From Symbiodinium natans (taxonomy: Eukaryota > Sar > Dinophyceae > Suessiales > Symbiodiniaceae): a stretch of DNA of 64,000 nucleotides. The position numbers and the translations under genes were made by a program. Below are positions 10,228 through 23,195 of the stretch, one piece after another; positions within the stretch are counted from its first letter, which is position 1, and each line of letters opens with the position of its first letter. Under the pieces are notes generated by a model. It was not told the DNA's origin, ran no database searches, and worked only from the letters and a program-made list of their open reading frames with translations. The stretch covers positions 1,169,147 through 1,233,146 of the forward strand of contig CAJNDS010002102.1 of NCBI GenBank assembly GCA_905221605.1, read 5' to 3'.

Positions 10228-12770
10228 TCAACGGCGAGCCTCCTCAAGCTGCTTGCGGAGGCGATCCACCTCGTCCTAGCCCAACGCTGCAAGTTCATGT
10301 GACAAAGATCGAACTTGCATCACGAAATTGGTTGAGTTGTTGTGCCTCGGGTGTTACTTATATCTCCACGTTATGGTGTCCTTTGGCTCTCGATTTGGGG
10401 GCTTTCGGTATGGCCACGCGACTAGTGGCTCTCTGGCTAGTGTGGCCTTAGTTCCTTAGATGCTTGATGAAGGGTCCTGGTCTTCGGCGAGCGCCGCTTC
10501 CTGCTGCTTGGCCCAGCCGCTCAGGGACTCCTGGACATCCACTCCGGCTTGCTCGTACCTTGCAACTCAGCGCTTTGCTGCATGATCCCGGAGGCATGAG
10601 GTCAGGATGTCCTGCCCCCCCCCCTCCCTCCCTAACAGCCCCAACACTCGGGACCATTCATTCTTTCTTGGGCCATGGGGTCAGGCCCTATTTGCTCCGT
10701 CCAACCACGTCAAATGTTTGGATCCAGGGCGCTCTTTGTTCCACTCGTCGAAGGCCTTCTCGGCCTCCTTCACGGTCTCGAAGACGCCCAGGAGGTACTT
10801 GTTGCCGAAGGAGTCGATCGCCTCGGACTTGTAGAGCTTCTCGGCGGTGCCCCAGTTGTGCTTGAACCTGGCGTTCAGGATGCGGGAGTTGCTTTTAACA
10901 TTTCACCTTCTCTGAGAATTGAAAAGATGGCCAGTTGCTAAGGCTCCCGCTCACCCTCGAGGACGGCAGGGATCTTGGCCAAGTCGGCGAGCATCTCCTC
11001 ATCCAGGGGCGGCATCGGCGTGTCGGAGTACTTGGGCATGACCTTGAAGATCTCCTTGACGATGTCCGCCTGGCAAAAAGCACAACAACGACACAGCTAC
11101 AACGCTCAGCTCCATGCCCACCGCGCGCGCTCCCAGCCTTCGTCTTGCCGGCCACCTTCTTCTGGGAGCGGAAGAAGGCCTTCAGGTCCTCCACCTTCTT
11201 CTCGTTGGCCTCCCGGGCCTCGTAGTACGGCCCGATGAGATCTGTGGCCGTCTTCAGGAACTCCTCCGGCGCAGTCCTGGTGTTGAACTCCTTGACCTCC
11301 GCCTCGGAATGGTTCGCCTTGTAGTCCTCGATCTCCTGTGCCACACCCATGCAGTAGTCGACGCGACTCATGTCATGTTATGTCACTTTGGCACTCTCCG
11401 CATTATGCAAACTGCAGCGCGAAATTTGAGAGCGGGTAGTTTGAGCAAACCTGAACACTACAGTCACGAGCCCAGAAACTATAACCAACGCCTACACTGT
11501 CTACACGCACATGTGCACAGCTGGCGGAAGCAAGCGGGCTCCTGCGCCAGCGCCAAAGCCTTCTGGGCGAGGCGCTCGTGCAAGACCCGGGGGAACCTCA
11601 CCTTGAAGTCGTCGGAGGGCGGGTTCTCCTTCAGCATCTTGTCGATCTCACCCTTCAGCTCTTTCGGGGCGCTGCTGGCGCTGTTGGCCTTGGAGATGAA
11701 GTCGTGGACCTTCTGCGCAGTGTCCTTGGAGAACTTGTAGGCGTCCTCAAAGGGGGCGCTGTCGGAGACCTCCTTGTCCTCGGCCTCGGCCACGCGCGCC
11801 TTCATGGACGCGTACATCCAGCGGCGGTCGGCGTCGCGGTCGATCTCCACGACGCGTCGCTTCAGGCCGAAGTCGTAGGAGACCAGGGCCGCCTTGTTCT
11901 TCAGAGCATCGTAGTCAGGAGTCCGCTGCTCCGCGTCCTGCGCTCAGGGTCGGTGTCCAAGGACGTGGGGAGGCTTCTGGGCTTCTGCATAGCACACCTA
12001 CCGGCAGCGCGTCACCTACAGGACAAAGTGCAGCCTGAGCGCTTCTGCTCCCGCAGGCACTAGCTGGGTACTAGTTACGTGGGCAACATGGGAAGCTCCC
12101 TTATGTCCTTCTTGTAGTCATCCTTTTCCTCGGTGCTCAGAGAAAACACAAATTACTTGGACAGCACTACAGACGTCTGAAAATGCTGGAAAAAGCTGGA
12201 AACATTCCACTAAGGAACTTCCTCTGCAGCTACTGCGTCAACCTTTACAGGCAGCCCAGCGTCGTTGTCGAAGAACTTCTTGAGGACCTTGGCGAAGGAC
12301 TGGATCTTCTCCTCTGGCAGGTCCTGGCTGAAGGTGTCGCTCTTGCGGAACTTCTTGTCGAACTCGTTCTGCGCCTGCTTCAGGATCAAAGCTTGCTCAT
12401 CCTTGCTCAGGGAATCCTTCCAGGCGTAGAAGTCATCCTTGAAGCCTCGCATGGCCGTTCGGCTCTGCCGCGAAGACGCCGGCGCAGTGCCAGTCAGGAA
12501 GGAGGTCCTCATGTCTTGCGACTCGAAACATGATGCCGTGCTCGACTGCGCAGGACTACATTTCCGCTAGGGCCGCTAGGGTCGCTACTCTCTGCACCAT
12601 GTTCCGACTTGAGATGTGCAGGATGGGTAACCTCACCTGCTTACAGTAGTTGAAGCGCATGTGAAACGCCCCATTGCGTGCCAAAGGCTCTGCTGGGATC
12701 CCAGGAGCGAGACCAGAAGCCAGGACGACGCAGCGAGCAGCAAAGACGGCAAAATCCGAGACTGCGTCAT
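10228..12770 (-). CDS. Array copy 2: plastid-targeted helical protein
   Basis: Exons: 12694-12770, 12261-12507, 12108-12128, 11536-11937, 11138-11335, 10951-11069, 10733-10867, 10477-10558, 10228-10275; 442 residues, no frame breaks. Exon 3 is a 21-base microexon (EKDDYKK). Its intron here starts with GA (AAG|GAC), as in copies 3 and 4, where the other seven copies have GC. From exon 8 to exon 5 the copy is nearly identical to copy 1, including introns, which implies recent duplication or gene conversion over at least 0.9 kb. Introns 2 and 3 instead match copies 3 and 4, so the copy is a mosaic. Confidence 0.85.
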
Positions 12771-13275
12771 CCCTGACCTCCGCCACAGAAACGAAGGGCT
12801 TCTTGCATACATGCATATAATCTGCCTGAATGGATTGTGCATCAGGCGACTAACCCTCCTTCCAAGCCAGGGCCGCACATGTGGCACATTTTTTTGCAAA
12901 CAGGTTGAACATTGCATTGGGGCGAGACTTTGCTAGGGACCCTTGAGGGGCCCCAAATCCCCCCATCGCAGTGCACCCATCAAGGCCGCAACCAGGGCCC
13001 TGCACACCTATAGGGATGCTTATATGGGGTGCACGACTCCCGTGGTGCTCCGCGGGTTTCATTGACGCAAGCCCAGCCATTCAGCCTGCTCCGTCGACAG
13101 CTTCGGGCTGCTCAATCTATATGGGGTGTAGGGTTTTGTTTAGGGCTTAGGGCCCTAAATCTAACGCTTGGACAGCCCATTCTTAGATTCTGGGCAGATA
13201 CCAGTACAAGCTTCCATTTCCTTCGGCCAAGCGGCTGATGGGCCTTGCGATTTATCAGGCGAGGTCCTGTTGGCA

Positions 13276-13296
13276 CTTGGGCCGAGATGCCTGCAA
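13276..13296 (-). other. Relic spliced leader upstream of copy 2
   Basis: Same decayed form as upstream of copy 1 (CTTGGGCCGAGATGCCTGCAA on plus), about 0.5 kb before the ATG. Confidence 0.55.
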
Positions 13297-13811
13297 AAGT
13301 CCATCTGGCAAAAGCCTTCGTGCCCTGCCCGGCCATAGACCTCCTTTTGCAGAGGCCAAAAGCCGCAACCGAACAAGTCTGCAGCCGCATGTGTTTAAGA
13401 AGACGCCGGAAAGCCGAAATTACATAACCTCGGGCCCCCGGAGTGGCCCAAGAACCTGCAGGAGGACGGAAACGCCTACTATGACGTGTGACACTGGTGC
13501 AGTGCAGTACATGTGCTGTTCACATGTGAGTCGAGGGCCGATGCTGACCACGTCATCATCGGATTGCGTACAACTGAGTGCCTTCGACTAGACTAGACAG
13601 GACCATACTGTGGGCCCTTTGCGAGCCAAACTCCTAAACCAGGATGTCAGCCTTCCGACCTCCTCCCCCGTGCCGATACGATCCCTGAAACCACGGCCTG
13701 TGGCGACATGTACCAACAAAATGAACCGTGATTCCTGACACAAGCGTGCTGCAGAGTCGAGCAGAATGCCGGCTTTTTCCAGCCATTGCCAAGTCTTGCA
13801 AGCAAAAAACT

Positions 13812-13823
13812 GCGCTCGAGCGC
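13812..13823. repeat. Array 3'-flank palindrome, unit 3
   Basis: Perfect GCGCTCGAGCGC with the usual ATGCATGAAGAACTCATGAGG tail, about 250 bases past the copy 3 stop codon. Confidence 0.8.
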
Positions 13824-14068
13824 ATGCATGAAGAACTCATGAGGCATCCATTGCATCATTGCAATATAGTATAGCTGATGCCTCAAGTGCTAGTACGTGC
13901 GACGGCCTTGTTGCGTCCATCTTCGACAGAGCAAACTATATGTTTCAAAGCGGCTGTTAGGTGATTTGGCTATGAGGGTCTCTGAAATTATTTCTTATGT
14001 TAGTAGTTTAAGACTCCAGCATCTCGCGGGCCGCTGACCCACGCCGCCACATGGGCCAACTTCCCGCC

Positions 14069-17000
14069 TCAACGGCGAGCCTCCTCGAGCTGCTTGCGGA
14101 GGCGATCCACCTCGTCCTAGCCCAAACGCTGCAAGTTCATGTGACAAAGATCGAACTTGCATCACGAAGATGGTTGAGTTGTTGTGACTTCCTCGGGCGT
14201 TATCTATATCTCCACGTTATGGTGTCCTTTGGCTCTGGATTTGGGGGCTTTCGGCCACGTGAACGACTTGTGGCTCTCTGGCAATTGTGAGGCCTTAGTT
14301 CCTTAGATACTCGATGAAGGGTCCTGGTCTTCGGCGAGAGCCGCCTCCTGCTGCTTGGCCCAGCCGCTCAGGGACTCCTGGACATCCACTCCGGCTTGCT
14401 CGTACCTTGCAACTCAGCGCTTTGCTGCATGATCCCGGAGGCATGAGGTCAGGATGTCCTGCACCCCCCCAACCCCCCCTAGCCCAAACACGCTCCAAAA
14501 ATTGGGGCCTTCTGTGCCTTCTTGGGCAATGGGGTCAGGCCCCATTTGCTCCGTCCAAACACATCAAACGCTCGGATCCAGGGCGCTCTTTGTTCCACTC
14601 GTCGAAGGCCTTCTCGGCCTCCTTCACGGTCTCGAAGACGCCCAGGAGATACTTGTTGCCGAAGGAGTCGATCGCCTCGGACTTGTAGAGCTTCTCGGCG
14701 GTGCCCCAGTTGTGCTTGAACCTGGCATTCAAGATGCGGGAGTTGCTTTTAACATTTCACCTTCATCGAGAATTGCAAAGATGGCCAGTTGCTAAGGCTC
14801 CCGCTCACCCTCGAGGACGGCAGGGATCTTGGCCAAGTCGGCGAGCATCTCCTCATCCAGGGGCGGCATCGGCGTGTCGGAGTACTTGGGCATGACCTTG
14901 AAGATCTCCTTGACGATGTCCGCCTGGCAAACAACACAACAACGACACAGCTACAACGCTCAGCTCCATGCCCACCGCGCGCGCTCCCAGCCTTCGTCTT
15001 GCCGGCTACTTTCTTCTGGGAGCGGAAGAAGGCTTTCAGGTCCTCCACCTTCTTCTCGTTGGCCTCCCGGGCCTCGTAGTACGGCCCGATGAGATCGGTC
15101 GCCGTCTTCAGGAACTCCTCCGGCGCAGTCCTCGTGTTGAACTCCTTGACCTCCGCCTCGGAATGGTTGGCCTTGTAGTCCTCGATCTCCTGTGCCGTCG
15201 TCAACGCGACTCATGTCATGTCATGTCACTTTGGCACCGCATTATGCAAACTGCAGTGCGAAATTTGACCGCGGGTACTTTGCGCAAACCGGAACAGTAT
15301 AGTCACGAGCCCAGAAACCCAGAAACTATGACCAACGTCTACACGCAGACATCGCCCCAGCACCGAAACCAAGCGGGCTCCTGCGCCAGCGCCAAAGCCT
15401 TCTGGGCGAGGCGCTCGTGCAAGACCCGGGGGAACCTCACCTTGAAGTCGTCGGAGGGCGGGTTCTCCTTCAGCATCTTGTCGATCTCACCCTTCAGCTC
15501 TTTCGGGGCGCTGCTGGCGCTGTTGGCCTTGGAGATGAAGTCGTGGACCTTCTCCGCGGTGTCCTTGGAGAACTTGTAGGCGTCCTCAAAGGGGGCGCTG
15601 TCGGAGACCTCCTTGTCCTCGGCCTCGGCCACGCGCGCCTTCATGGACGCGTACATCCAGCGGCGGTCGGCGTCGCGGTCGATCTCCACGACGCGTCGCT
15701 TCAGGCCGAAGTCGTAGGAGACCAGGGCCGCCTTGTTCTTCAGAGCATCGTAGTCGGGAGTCCGCTGCTCCGCGTCCTGCGCTCAGGGTCGGTGTCCAAT
15801 GACTCGTGGAGGCTTCTGAGCGGCTTCCAGCATGCGGAGGGCTCTTCTGCATACTGTAGCACACATTCCAGTAACATGTCCCGGTTCAAGGCAGCTTCTC
15901 AGCCGCTGCGTTGTGGGGTTTCGCAATCAGGCCAGACATGCTAAAACCACAAAAACTAAACTTAAAAAGGCAAAACCCAAACATACAAATGTTGCAGGAC
16001 TCTTGGGAGAACAGGAACACCGACAACCAAAGCAAACAACTAACAAACCCAGAACACCAATTCCAAAAACACCAAAAAACAATACCAAAAGACCAAAATA
16101 ACCAACAACAACAATTTTCCGGGACTCTGTGAAAGCCGTGGAAATAGGCTTACAAAGTCCCAGAAAATTGGTGTTATTCGTTGTTTTGGTTTGTTGGGTA
16201 TTGTTTTTGGGTTTTTTGGCAATTGGTTTTTGGTCTGATTGTTTTGGTTTCGGTGTCCTAGTTTTCCCACAAGTCCTGCGTTTAGGCTCTTGTTGTTTTG
16301 TATTGTTTTTGGGTATGGGTTTTTATTCATTAGCTTCTATAAGCCTTGTACTCACATCCAAGCACATAATTTGGCAGATCTTTTGCCTTTGTAGAACTCC
16401 ACCTGTGCACACCATGGGAAGCCATGCAGCCAAACAGGAAATCCAAGACAGCACTCTCACGTTTGATGACGCAGTACACGTGTCGGGCCAACAACTAAAG
16501 GGGCCAGAAAGGGCAAACGCAAGAAAAGAAGACAATAAAAAGAAGCAACATGTCAAGAATTAGATGAAGGAAATGTGAAGGAAATGTAACGAGAGAAGAA
16601 AAAATAGAGAACTGTAAAGTGAATCATTAAATGAATATGCGAGAAGACGAAATTCCTGAATCTACAAAGTAATAAAAGAGAAGTTACATAGAATGACCAC
16701 AAGAAAGGAAAAATATTGTGATGAAATTTCTAAACTAACAAAAACGATTTCCTAAAGATGTAGCAACATGAAAGTGTACTAGCAGAAGTTAATTCACAAG
16801 GATCTGGAAGATAGAAAGCTTCTCCAGGCCACATCCGTAAAGTTGGACAAGACAATAAATGAAAAAATATGTCTAAAGAAGGATATACATGATGGAGCTT
16901 CAGAAATTAGAAAACCCCCCAAAACCGACAACAGATTAGGGGCTTTTACGCAAATATACCTTTAACAATACTTCTACAGGATGGAAAGGGCATTTTTCTA

Positions 17001-18425
17001 GATGCAACGCATTAAAGAAATGACAGGGTACAGGACGTCTTTGATAATATAATCTTGTACTCTTCCCCATTAATTTCATTCACGGATGTACAATTTATCT
17101 TCATGTCGTGGGTGTATTGAATGGAGGAAAAGGTCCTAAGGAAAATAATTATATTGCTGGTAAAGGGCCCTGATTCTAATGGTAAATATACACATGAATG
17201 AAACGACCTCATGAATGCACTACATAATGTTATTGTGAGGCGTGCGTTTCACTCACCCACAAAATATTACTATCAACGTGTGCTCTTCATGGACGCACTC
17301 CTGGGCAGTTAAGGTTTCCACGGCTGGACAGGAAATTTAGTACTAACTCCCTCACCTTGTTCAGCCGTCACACCTTGAGACCCTGTTTAACGCCTGGGCT
17401 GGATAACACTAAAAGGCCTAGAGATGGGAACTCTCTTGACAAGGAACCCACCCAAATGCTTCGATCGCGGAAATATCACAACAATTTGCTTCCAGAACAT
17501 GGCCCGACTTTTCGTGCTTACTTAGGCCGAAGGCCCGACTTTTCGTCATTGGTGAAGCACTGATGATTCAAAAGGAAAAGTACGGCTGATATACCTTCTG
17601 TGCTAATCTCTTTAAAATTGCCGATTAGTAGTATGTCTCGGCGCGAGATATGGGATTTGAGGATTCTCATACTGTATTTTCCTTACTTTAAAATGGGCGC
17701 GGGAAATCATTGCACTGAAAAAGCCCTAAAAACACAGCGACTGCCTTCACCCATGTCCCCTAGAATGGTGCTAGATAGGAAAAACGCAGCATGAGTGACC
17801 CACAGCTGCTATGCGAAGCCCTTGTCCTTCTTGTAGTCATCCTTTTCCTCGGTGCTCAGAGAAAACAAATTACTTGGACAGCACTACAGGCGTCTGAAAA
17901 TGCTGGAAAATGCTGGAAACATTCCACTCAGGAACTTCTACCTCTGCAGCTGCTACGTCAACCTTTACAGGCAGCCCTGCGTCGTTGTCGAAGAACTTCT
18001 TAAGGACCTTGGCGAAGGACTGGATCTTCTCCTCTGGCAGGTCCTGGCTGAAGGTGTCGCTCTTGCGGAACTTCTTGTCGAACTCGTTCTGCGCCTGCTT
18101 CAGGATCAGAGCTTGCTCATCCTTGCTCAGGGAATCCTTCCAGGCGTAGAAGTCATCCTTGAAGCCTCGCATGGCCGTTCGGCTCTGCCGCGAAGCCGGC
18201 GCAGTGCCAGTCAGGAAGGAGGTCCTCGTGTCTTTCGTCAGAAAACTGCTCCCACTTAAGATGTGCGACATAGGCAACCTCACCTGCTAAATTAGTTGAA
18301 GCGTCATACGTTCAGTCAACACCGTGATTTGCGTGCCAAAGGCTCTGCTGGGATCCCAGGAGCGAGACCAGAAGCCAGGACGAGGCAGCAAGCAGCAAAG
18401 ACGGCAAAATCCGAGACTGCGTCAT
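14069..18425 (-). CDS. Array copy 3: same gene, split by a 2-kb insert in intron 3
   Basis: Exons: 18349-18425, 17981-18224, 17827-17847, 15375-15776, 14992-15189, 14805-14923, 14587-14721, 14324-14405, 14069-14116; 441 residues because one Ser is missing in the transit region (TAPASRQSR). All exons stay open with intact splice signals, so the gene may still work if the 2,050-base intron 3 (15777-17826) is removed. The same intron is 71 bases in copy 1 and about 170 in copies 2 and 4. The exon 4 side of the intron still resembles copies 2 and 4, so the insertion is later than the duplication. Confidence 0.8.
15800..17815. mobile_element. AT-rich insert inside intron 3 of copy 3
   Basis: Base composition changes sharply: most of 15,950-17,800 is A/T-rich, whereas the array is GC-rich. 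The insert has a long foldback at its left end (15994-16281) and no convincing coding frame. I could not find clear terminal repeats or a target-site duplication. It may be a non-autonomous foldback element plus hitchhiking sequence, or a fragment from another compartment. Confidence 0.5.
15994..16281. repeat. Long imperfect inverted repeat (foldback), arms about 140 bases
   Basis: The left arm starts CAGGACTCTTGGGAGAACAG and runs to TTTTCCGGGACTCTGTGAAAG. The right arm starts TACAAAGTCCCAGAAAATTG and ends near CACAAGTCCTG. They pair over most of their length around a loop of only a few bases near 16138-16143. The left arm is rich in A and C and the right arm in T and G, so the transcript would form a long hairpin. 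Confidence 0.75.
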
Positions 18426-19469
18426 CCCTGACCTCCGTGAGGGGAAGGGCTTGAGAGTTGATGTTTTCAGCTCCGATGCCGCTGCTGCGAAGTTATTCAG
18501 GGCTCAAAGGGGTTCACTTTGCAGGCTGTAGTGCGGGATGTGTGGGGCCTCGGTTGACAAGCTCTGATTCCCCGTCAGTCCCTTCACAGCATGCTCCAAG
18601 TGGCCTGAATCGACCGGACTATTTCCGGTGCAAGGTCCCCGCTGGTGGGCACTTGGGCCAAAATTCCTGGGGTCCAGGCATTGCCTTTGCTTGTGCAGCC
18701 AACTCGCTGTGAGTAGGAGGACGACATGGTCGGAGTTTTGTGGTTCAGTGAAGTTTAGTGTTGGCAGGAACTTGACAAACCAATCTGGGGAACGCTTCAT
18801 TTTCATGATCCAGCTGGTTGTCAAAAATCATGAACTGCGATGAAGTGTGAGCACTTGCAGTTCGTGAAGAACTGGCGTGGCATCCTTTGCAAAAGCTTGC
18901 AAAGCGCCTGGTTCGGTACATGCAATGCACAGAAACGGAGGAGATGCTCCCTTGGAAAGAGGAGACCCATGTGCTGTTGTCCTGCTGCGCCTGTCTTTCA
19001 AAGACAAGGGCTTCTGATGGCTGGTCTCTCCACGGCGGCCTTGATCTACTCAACTGTCCGATGGTGCATATATCATGACTGCCATGTCCTGAAGGACCTC
19101 CTTTCGCAGCCCCTCAACATCTTGAGCCGTCTACTGTCAGTTTCATTCGAAGAAGCCTATCGGCACCTCAATCGCCCCAAACTAAGCCTAAGCGGCGCTA
19201 TCATGCACATGCTAACATGCTGGTCGAAGTCAGTTCAAACTTGTTTCATTGAGCTTTGTCTTGGCAACGACTGTGAGTGTGGCGCTACCCGGGGGCGGGG
19301 CTGCTCGTTGACGATCCCAAGCTTTCTGCATCTCAACTCGTACATCAAGTGTTGCTGAGTATGTCCCAAGTGCTTGACTAGGCTAAGTCGTCAACAGGTG
19401 CCTAATCTATTCAGCCAGATCCGGTATGGTCGCCGTGGACGAGAACAGCTGTCTGGCTTCTCCTTCACC
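18426..19469. other. Spacer between copies 3 and 4
   Basis: No supported gene. It holds a relic leader at 18652-18672 and, at 18825-18905, a decayed version of the palindromic element: flanking motifs GTCAAAAATCATGAACTGCG and GTGAAGAACTGGCGTGGCAT remain but the CTCGAG core is lost. Confidence 0.5.
18652..18672 (-). other. Relic spliced leader upstream of copy 3
   Basis: CTTGGGCCAAAATTCCTGGGG on plus, about 16 of 21 matches to the reverse complement of the spliced leader; on minus it reads AATTTTGGCCCAAG. About 230 bases before the ATG. Confidence 0.65.
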
Positions 19470-22099
19470 TCAGCGGCGAGCCTCCTCAAGTTGTTTGCGG
19501 AGGCGGTCCACCTCATCCTCACAGCGAGATCAGAGAAAATGCCAGATAGCTTTGACCGCTGGCTCTTCAACCATCAAGCGATTAGAACCGATTTCGCAAG
19601 TTCCCTGGGCTGGGGTGTAATGATTCCCCTCTGGTCCTGGCTGCACAAGAAACGCGCCTCGCCCAAACGTTGTGTTCTTAAGGCCCGACAACCCCATAGG
19701 GAACAACCCACCGGCGCCTGCCCCAGCCGAAAACAGAACCCTAGCCCAGAAACACCCAAACTCTCGACTCAACATCTCTGAACCATAAGCCCAAACCTCA
19801 CAAGCCTGTATCTGGCTATTGTAGACTCTCGGGCCGAGGCGGTCCATGCGCAGTGCTTACAATTCATCTCGTTCCTGTCCTGGTCTTCGGCGAGCGCCGC
19901 CTCCTGCTGCTTGGCCCAGCCGCTCAGGGACTCCTGGACATCCACTCCGGCTTGCTCGTACCTTGCAACTCAGCGCTTTGCTGCATTATCCCGGAGGCAT
20001 GAGGTCAGGATGTCCCGCCCCCCCCCCTCCAGCGACACTCGGGGCCTTTTATTCCTTCTTAGGCCATGGGGTCAGGCCCTATTTGCTCCGTCCAACCACG
20101 TCAAATGTTTGGATCCAGGGCGCTCTTTGTTCCACTCGTCGAAGGCCTTCTCGGCCTCCTTCACGGTCTCAAAGACGCCCAGGAGGTACTTGTTGCCGAA
20201 GGAGTCGATCGCCTCGGACTTGTAGAGCTTCTCGGCGGTGCCCCAGTTGTGCTTGAACCTGGCATTCAAGATGCGGGAGTTGCTTTTAACATTTCACCTT
20301 CATCGAGAATTGAAAAGATGGCCAGTTGCTAAGGCTCCCGCTCACCCTCGAGGACGGCAGGGATCTTGGCCAAGTCGGCGAGCATCTCCTCGTCCAAAGG
20401 CGGCATCGGCGTGTCGGAGTACTTGGGCATGACCTTGAAGATCTCCTTGACGATGTCCGCCTGGCAAAAAGCACAAAATCCGACACAGCTACAACACCCA
20501 GCTCTATGCCCACCGCGCACGCTCCCAGCCTTCGTCTTGCCGGCCACCTTCTTCTGGGAGCGGAAGAAGGCCTTCAGGTCCTCCACCTTCTTCTCGTTGG
20601 CCTCCCGGGCCTCGTAGTACGGCCCGATGAGGTCGGTCGCCGTCTTCAGGAACTCCTCCGGCGCAGTCCTGGTGTTGAACTCCTTGACCTCCGCCTCGGA
20701 ATGGTTCGCCTTGTAGTCCTCGATCTCCTGTGCCACACCCATGCAGTCGTCTACGCGACTCATGTCATGTCATGTCACTTTGGCACTCTCCGCAATATGC
20801 GAACTGCAGTGCGAAATCTGAGAGCGGGTAGTTTGTGAGCAAACCTGAACACTATAGTCACGAGCCCAGAAACTATAACCAACGTCGACACTGTCTACAC
20901 GCACATGTGCACATCTGGCGGAAGCAAGCGGGCTCCTGCGCCAGCGCCAAAGCCTTCTGGGCGAGGCGCTCGTGCAAGACCCGGGGGAACCTCACCTTGA
21001 AGTCGTCGGAGGGCGGGTTCTCCTTCAGCATCTTGTCGATCTCACCCTTCAGCTCTTTCGGGGCGCTGCTGGCGCTGTTGGCCTTGGAGATGAAGTCGTG
21101 GACCTTCTCCGCAGTGTCCTTGGAGAACTTGTAGGCGTCCTCAAAGGGGGCGCTGTCGGAGACCTCCTTGTCCTCGGCCTCGGCCACGCGCGCCTTCATG
21201 GACGCGTACATCCAGCGGCGGTCGGCGTCGCGGTCGATCTCCACGACGCGTCGCTTCAGGCCGAAGTCGTAGGAGACCAGGGCCGCCTTGTTCTTCAGAG
21301 CATCGTAGTCAGGAGTCCGCTGCTCCGCATCCTGCGCTCAGGGTCGGTGTCCAAGGACGTGGGGAGGCTTCTGGGCTTCTGCATAGCACACCTACCGGCA
21401 GCGCGTCACCTACAGGACAAAGTGCAGCCTGAGCGCTTCTGCTCCCGCAGGCACTAGCTGGGTACTAGTTACGTGGGCAACATGGGAAGCTCCCTAGTGT
21501 CCTTCTTGTAGTCATCCTTTTCCTCGGTGCTCAGGGAAAACAAATTTCGTGGACAGCATCTCAAACTGCAGACGTCTGAAAAAGCGATGCAAACATTTCA
21601 CTGTGGAACTTCTACCTCTGCAGCTACTACGTCAACCTTTACAGGCAGCCCGGCGTCGTTGTCGAAGAACTTCTTAAGGACCTTGGCGAAGGACTGGATC
21701 TTCTCCTCTGGCAGGTCCTGGCTGAAGGTGTCGCTCTTGCGGAACTTCTTGTCGAACTCGTTCTGCGCCTGCTTCAGGATCAAAGCTTGCTCATCCTTGC
21801 TCAGGGAATCCTTCCAGGCGTAGAAGTCATCCTTGAAGCCTCGCATGGCCGTTCGGCTCTGCCGCGAAGCCGGCGCAGTGCCAGTCAGGAAGGAGGTCCT
21901 CGTGTCTTTCGTCAGAAAACTGCTCCCACTTAAGATGTGCGGCATAGGCAACCTCACCTGTTAAATCAATTGAAGCGTCATATGTTCAGTCAACACCGTG
22001 ATTTGCATGCCAAAGGCTCTGCTGAGATCCCAGGAGCGAGACCAGAAGCCAGGACGAGGCAGCAAGCAGCAAAGACGGCAACATCCGAGACTGCGTCAT
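19470..22099 (-). CDS. Array copy 4: plastid-targeted helical protein
   Basis: Exons: 22023-22099, 21655-21898, 21502-21522, 20930-21331, 20530-20727, 20342-20460, 20124-20258, 19880-19961, 19470-19517; 441 residues. It shares with copy 3 the one-residue deletion in the transit region and with copies 2 and 3 the GA donor of intron 3. The signal peptide has Met for Ile (MTQSRMLPS). The last exon begins GATGAG where most copies have GACGAG, a silent change right at the splice junction. Confidence 0.85.
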
Positions 22100-22424
22100 C
22101 CCTGACCGAGTCGGAAGGGCTTGAGACTTCAGGGGTGCATGGTCTGTCTCATCTGCCAGATTCAGGAGGTTTTCATCAGTCAGGGAGTGTGGGGAGTATG
22201 GTGGAGAGACCATGCGCTTTGCGTAGCCCAACAGAATTTTGAAGCTTTGAGGTGTCTTGGGTTTCCTGGGTTGGGCTATGATACCGAATTATACCCTATA
22301 GCCCTTTATAGGGTTGATTATGGGGATTCTAGGGCCTACTAGCCCATGCAGGTCTGTAGATTTGGCCAGGAGGCTAGGCCGAGTTGAGCTGGACGATGTC
22401 AAGGGGGCAACGTCCTATGGGGCA

Positions 22425-22445
22425 CTTGGGCCAAAATTCTGCAAG
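22425..22445 (-). other. Relic spliced leader upstream of copy 4
   Basis: CTTGGGCCAAAATTCTGCAAG on plus; minus reads AATTTTGGCCCAAG. About 330 bases before the ATG. Confidence 0.65.
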
Positions 22446-22718
22446 CACCGTTGCTCCTGCCGGTTGGCGACAGACAGGCCACAGCCCAAAAGCTTCGAGG
22501 ACTTGCTCAGGGAAGAAATGTACACCAGCAATCACCAGTAGTTAAAGAATGCAGTTGCGGCAGCCGGTAGAGGCGCCGACCGATCTTGACCGTGGAATCA
22601 AACTAACCATGGCAACTACCAGCACCAAATAGGCAGATCACCCCAAGACAAACCCCATGACTCGACAGACCTGTTTCTGCGCGAGGCGGCTGCAGGTCAA
22701 AAACAAAAACTGACATAG

Positions 22719-22730
22719 GCGCTCGAGCGC
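22719..22730. repeat. Array 3'-flank palindrome, unit 5
   Basis: Perfect GCGCTCGAGCGC, preceded by GGTCAAAAAC and followed by GGTGAAGAACTGGCATG. Confidence 0.8.
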
Positions 22731-23195
22731 ATGCGTTGGTGAAGAACTGGCATGTTCACACGTGCATTACTTGCGCATTGCAAGATACTGCAAGAGCTGT
22801 GGGTATGTTCTCTGCACAATCCGGCGCACAGTTGTAGGCATGGCGTCCTGTTGCTTCCTTCGCAGAGGCGTCTCCAAAGCAGCCGCAATCGGACTTCCAG
22901 GCTGGGCCAGAGAAACACTTGTTGAAACAAAGCAGTTTATAGTCATCATGCAGCCATAGGCTTAGGGAAGTGCTGTGGAAGTTCTCTTGATTAGGACTGC
23001 TTTGGCAATCGAGATGCCGGCAGCATCATCCGCACTGCCCTGCTACTCCGAGCACGTGCGCGGCTCAGCATGGGTCCTGGCTGCTGCTCTCGTTGTTAAC
23101 CTGCAAGTCTTGTCTTCAACATCAACACAGACACGTGGCTATCGACGATGACAATCAAGACCTCTTGGACCAGGTTTAGAATATGTAGCCCGGCC

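Larger units (their letters stand above)
12771..14068. other. Spacer between copies 2 and 3
   Basis: No supported gene. It carries a relic leader (13276-13296), the palindromic element (13812-13823) and a CTTCGACAGAGCAAACTATATG...AAAGCGGCTGTTAGG companion near 13920-13960. Short TATAGGG/TTTAGGG-like fragments occur around 13010-13150. Confidence 0.5.
22100..23195. other. Spacer between copies 4 and 5
   Basis: No supported gene. Contains a relic leader (22425-22445), a palindromic element (22719-22730) and a short TATAGGG-rich stretch near 22290-22330. Confidence 0.5.
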
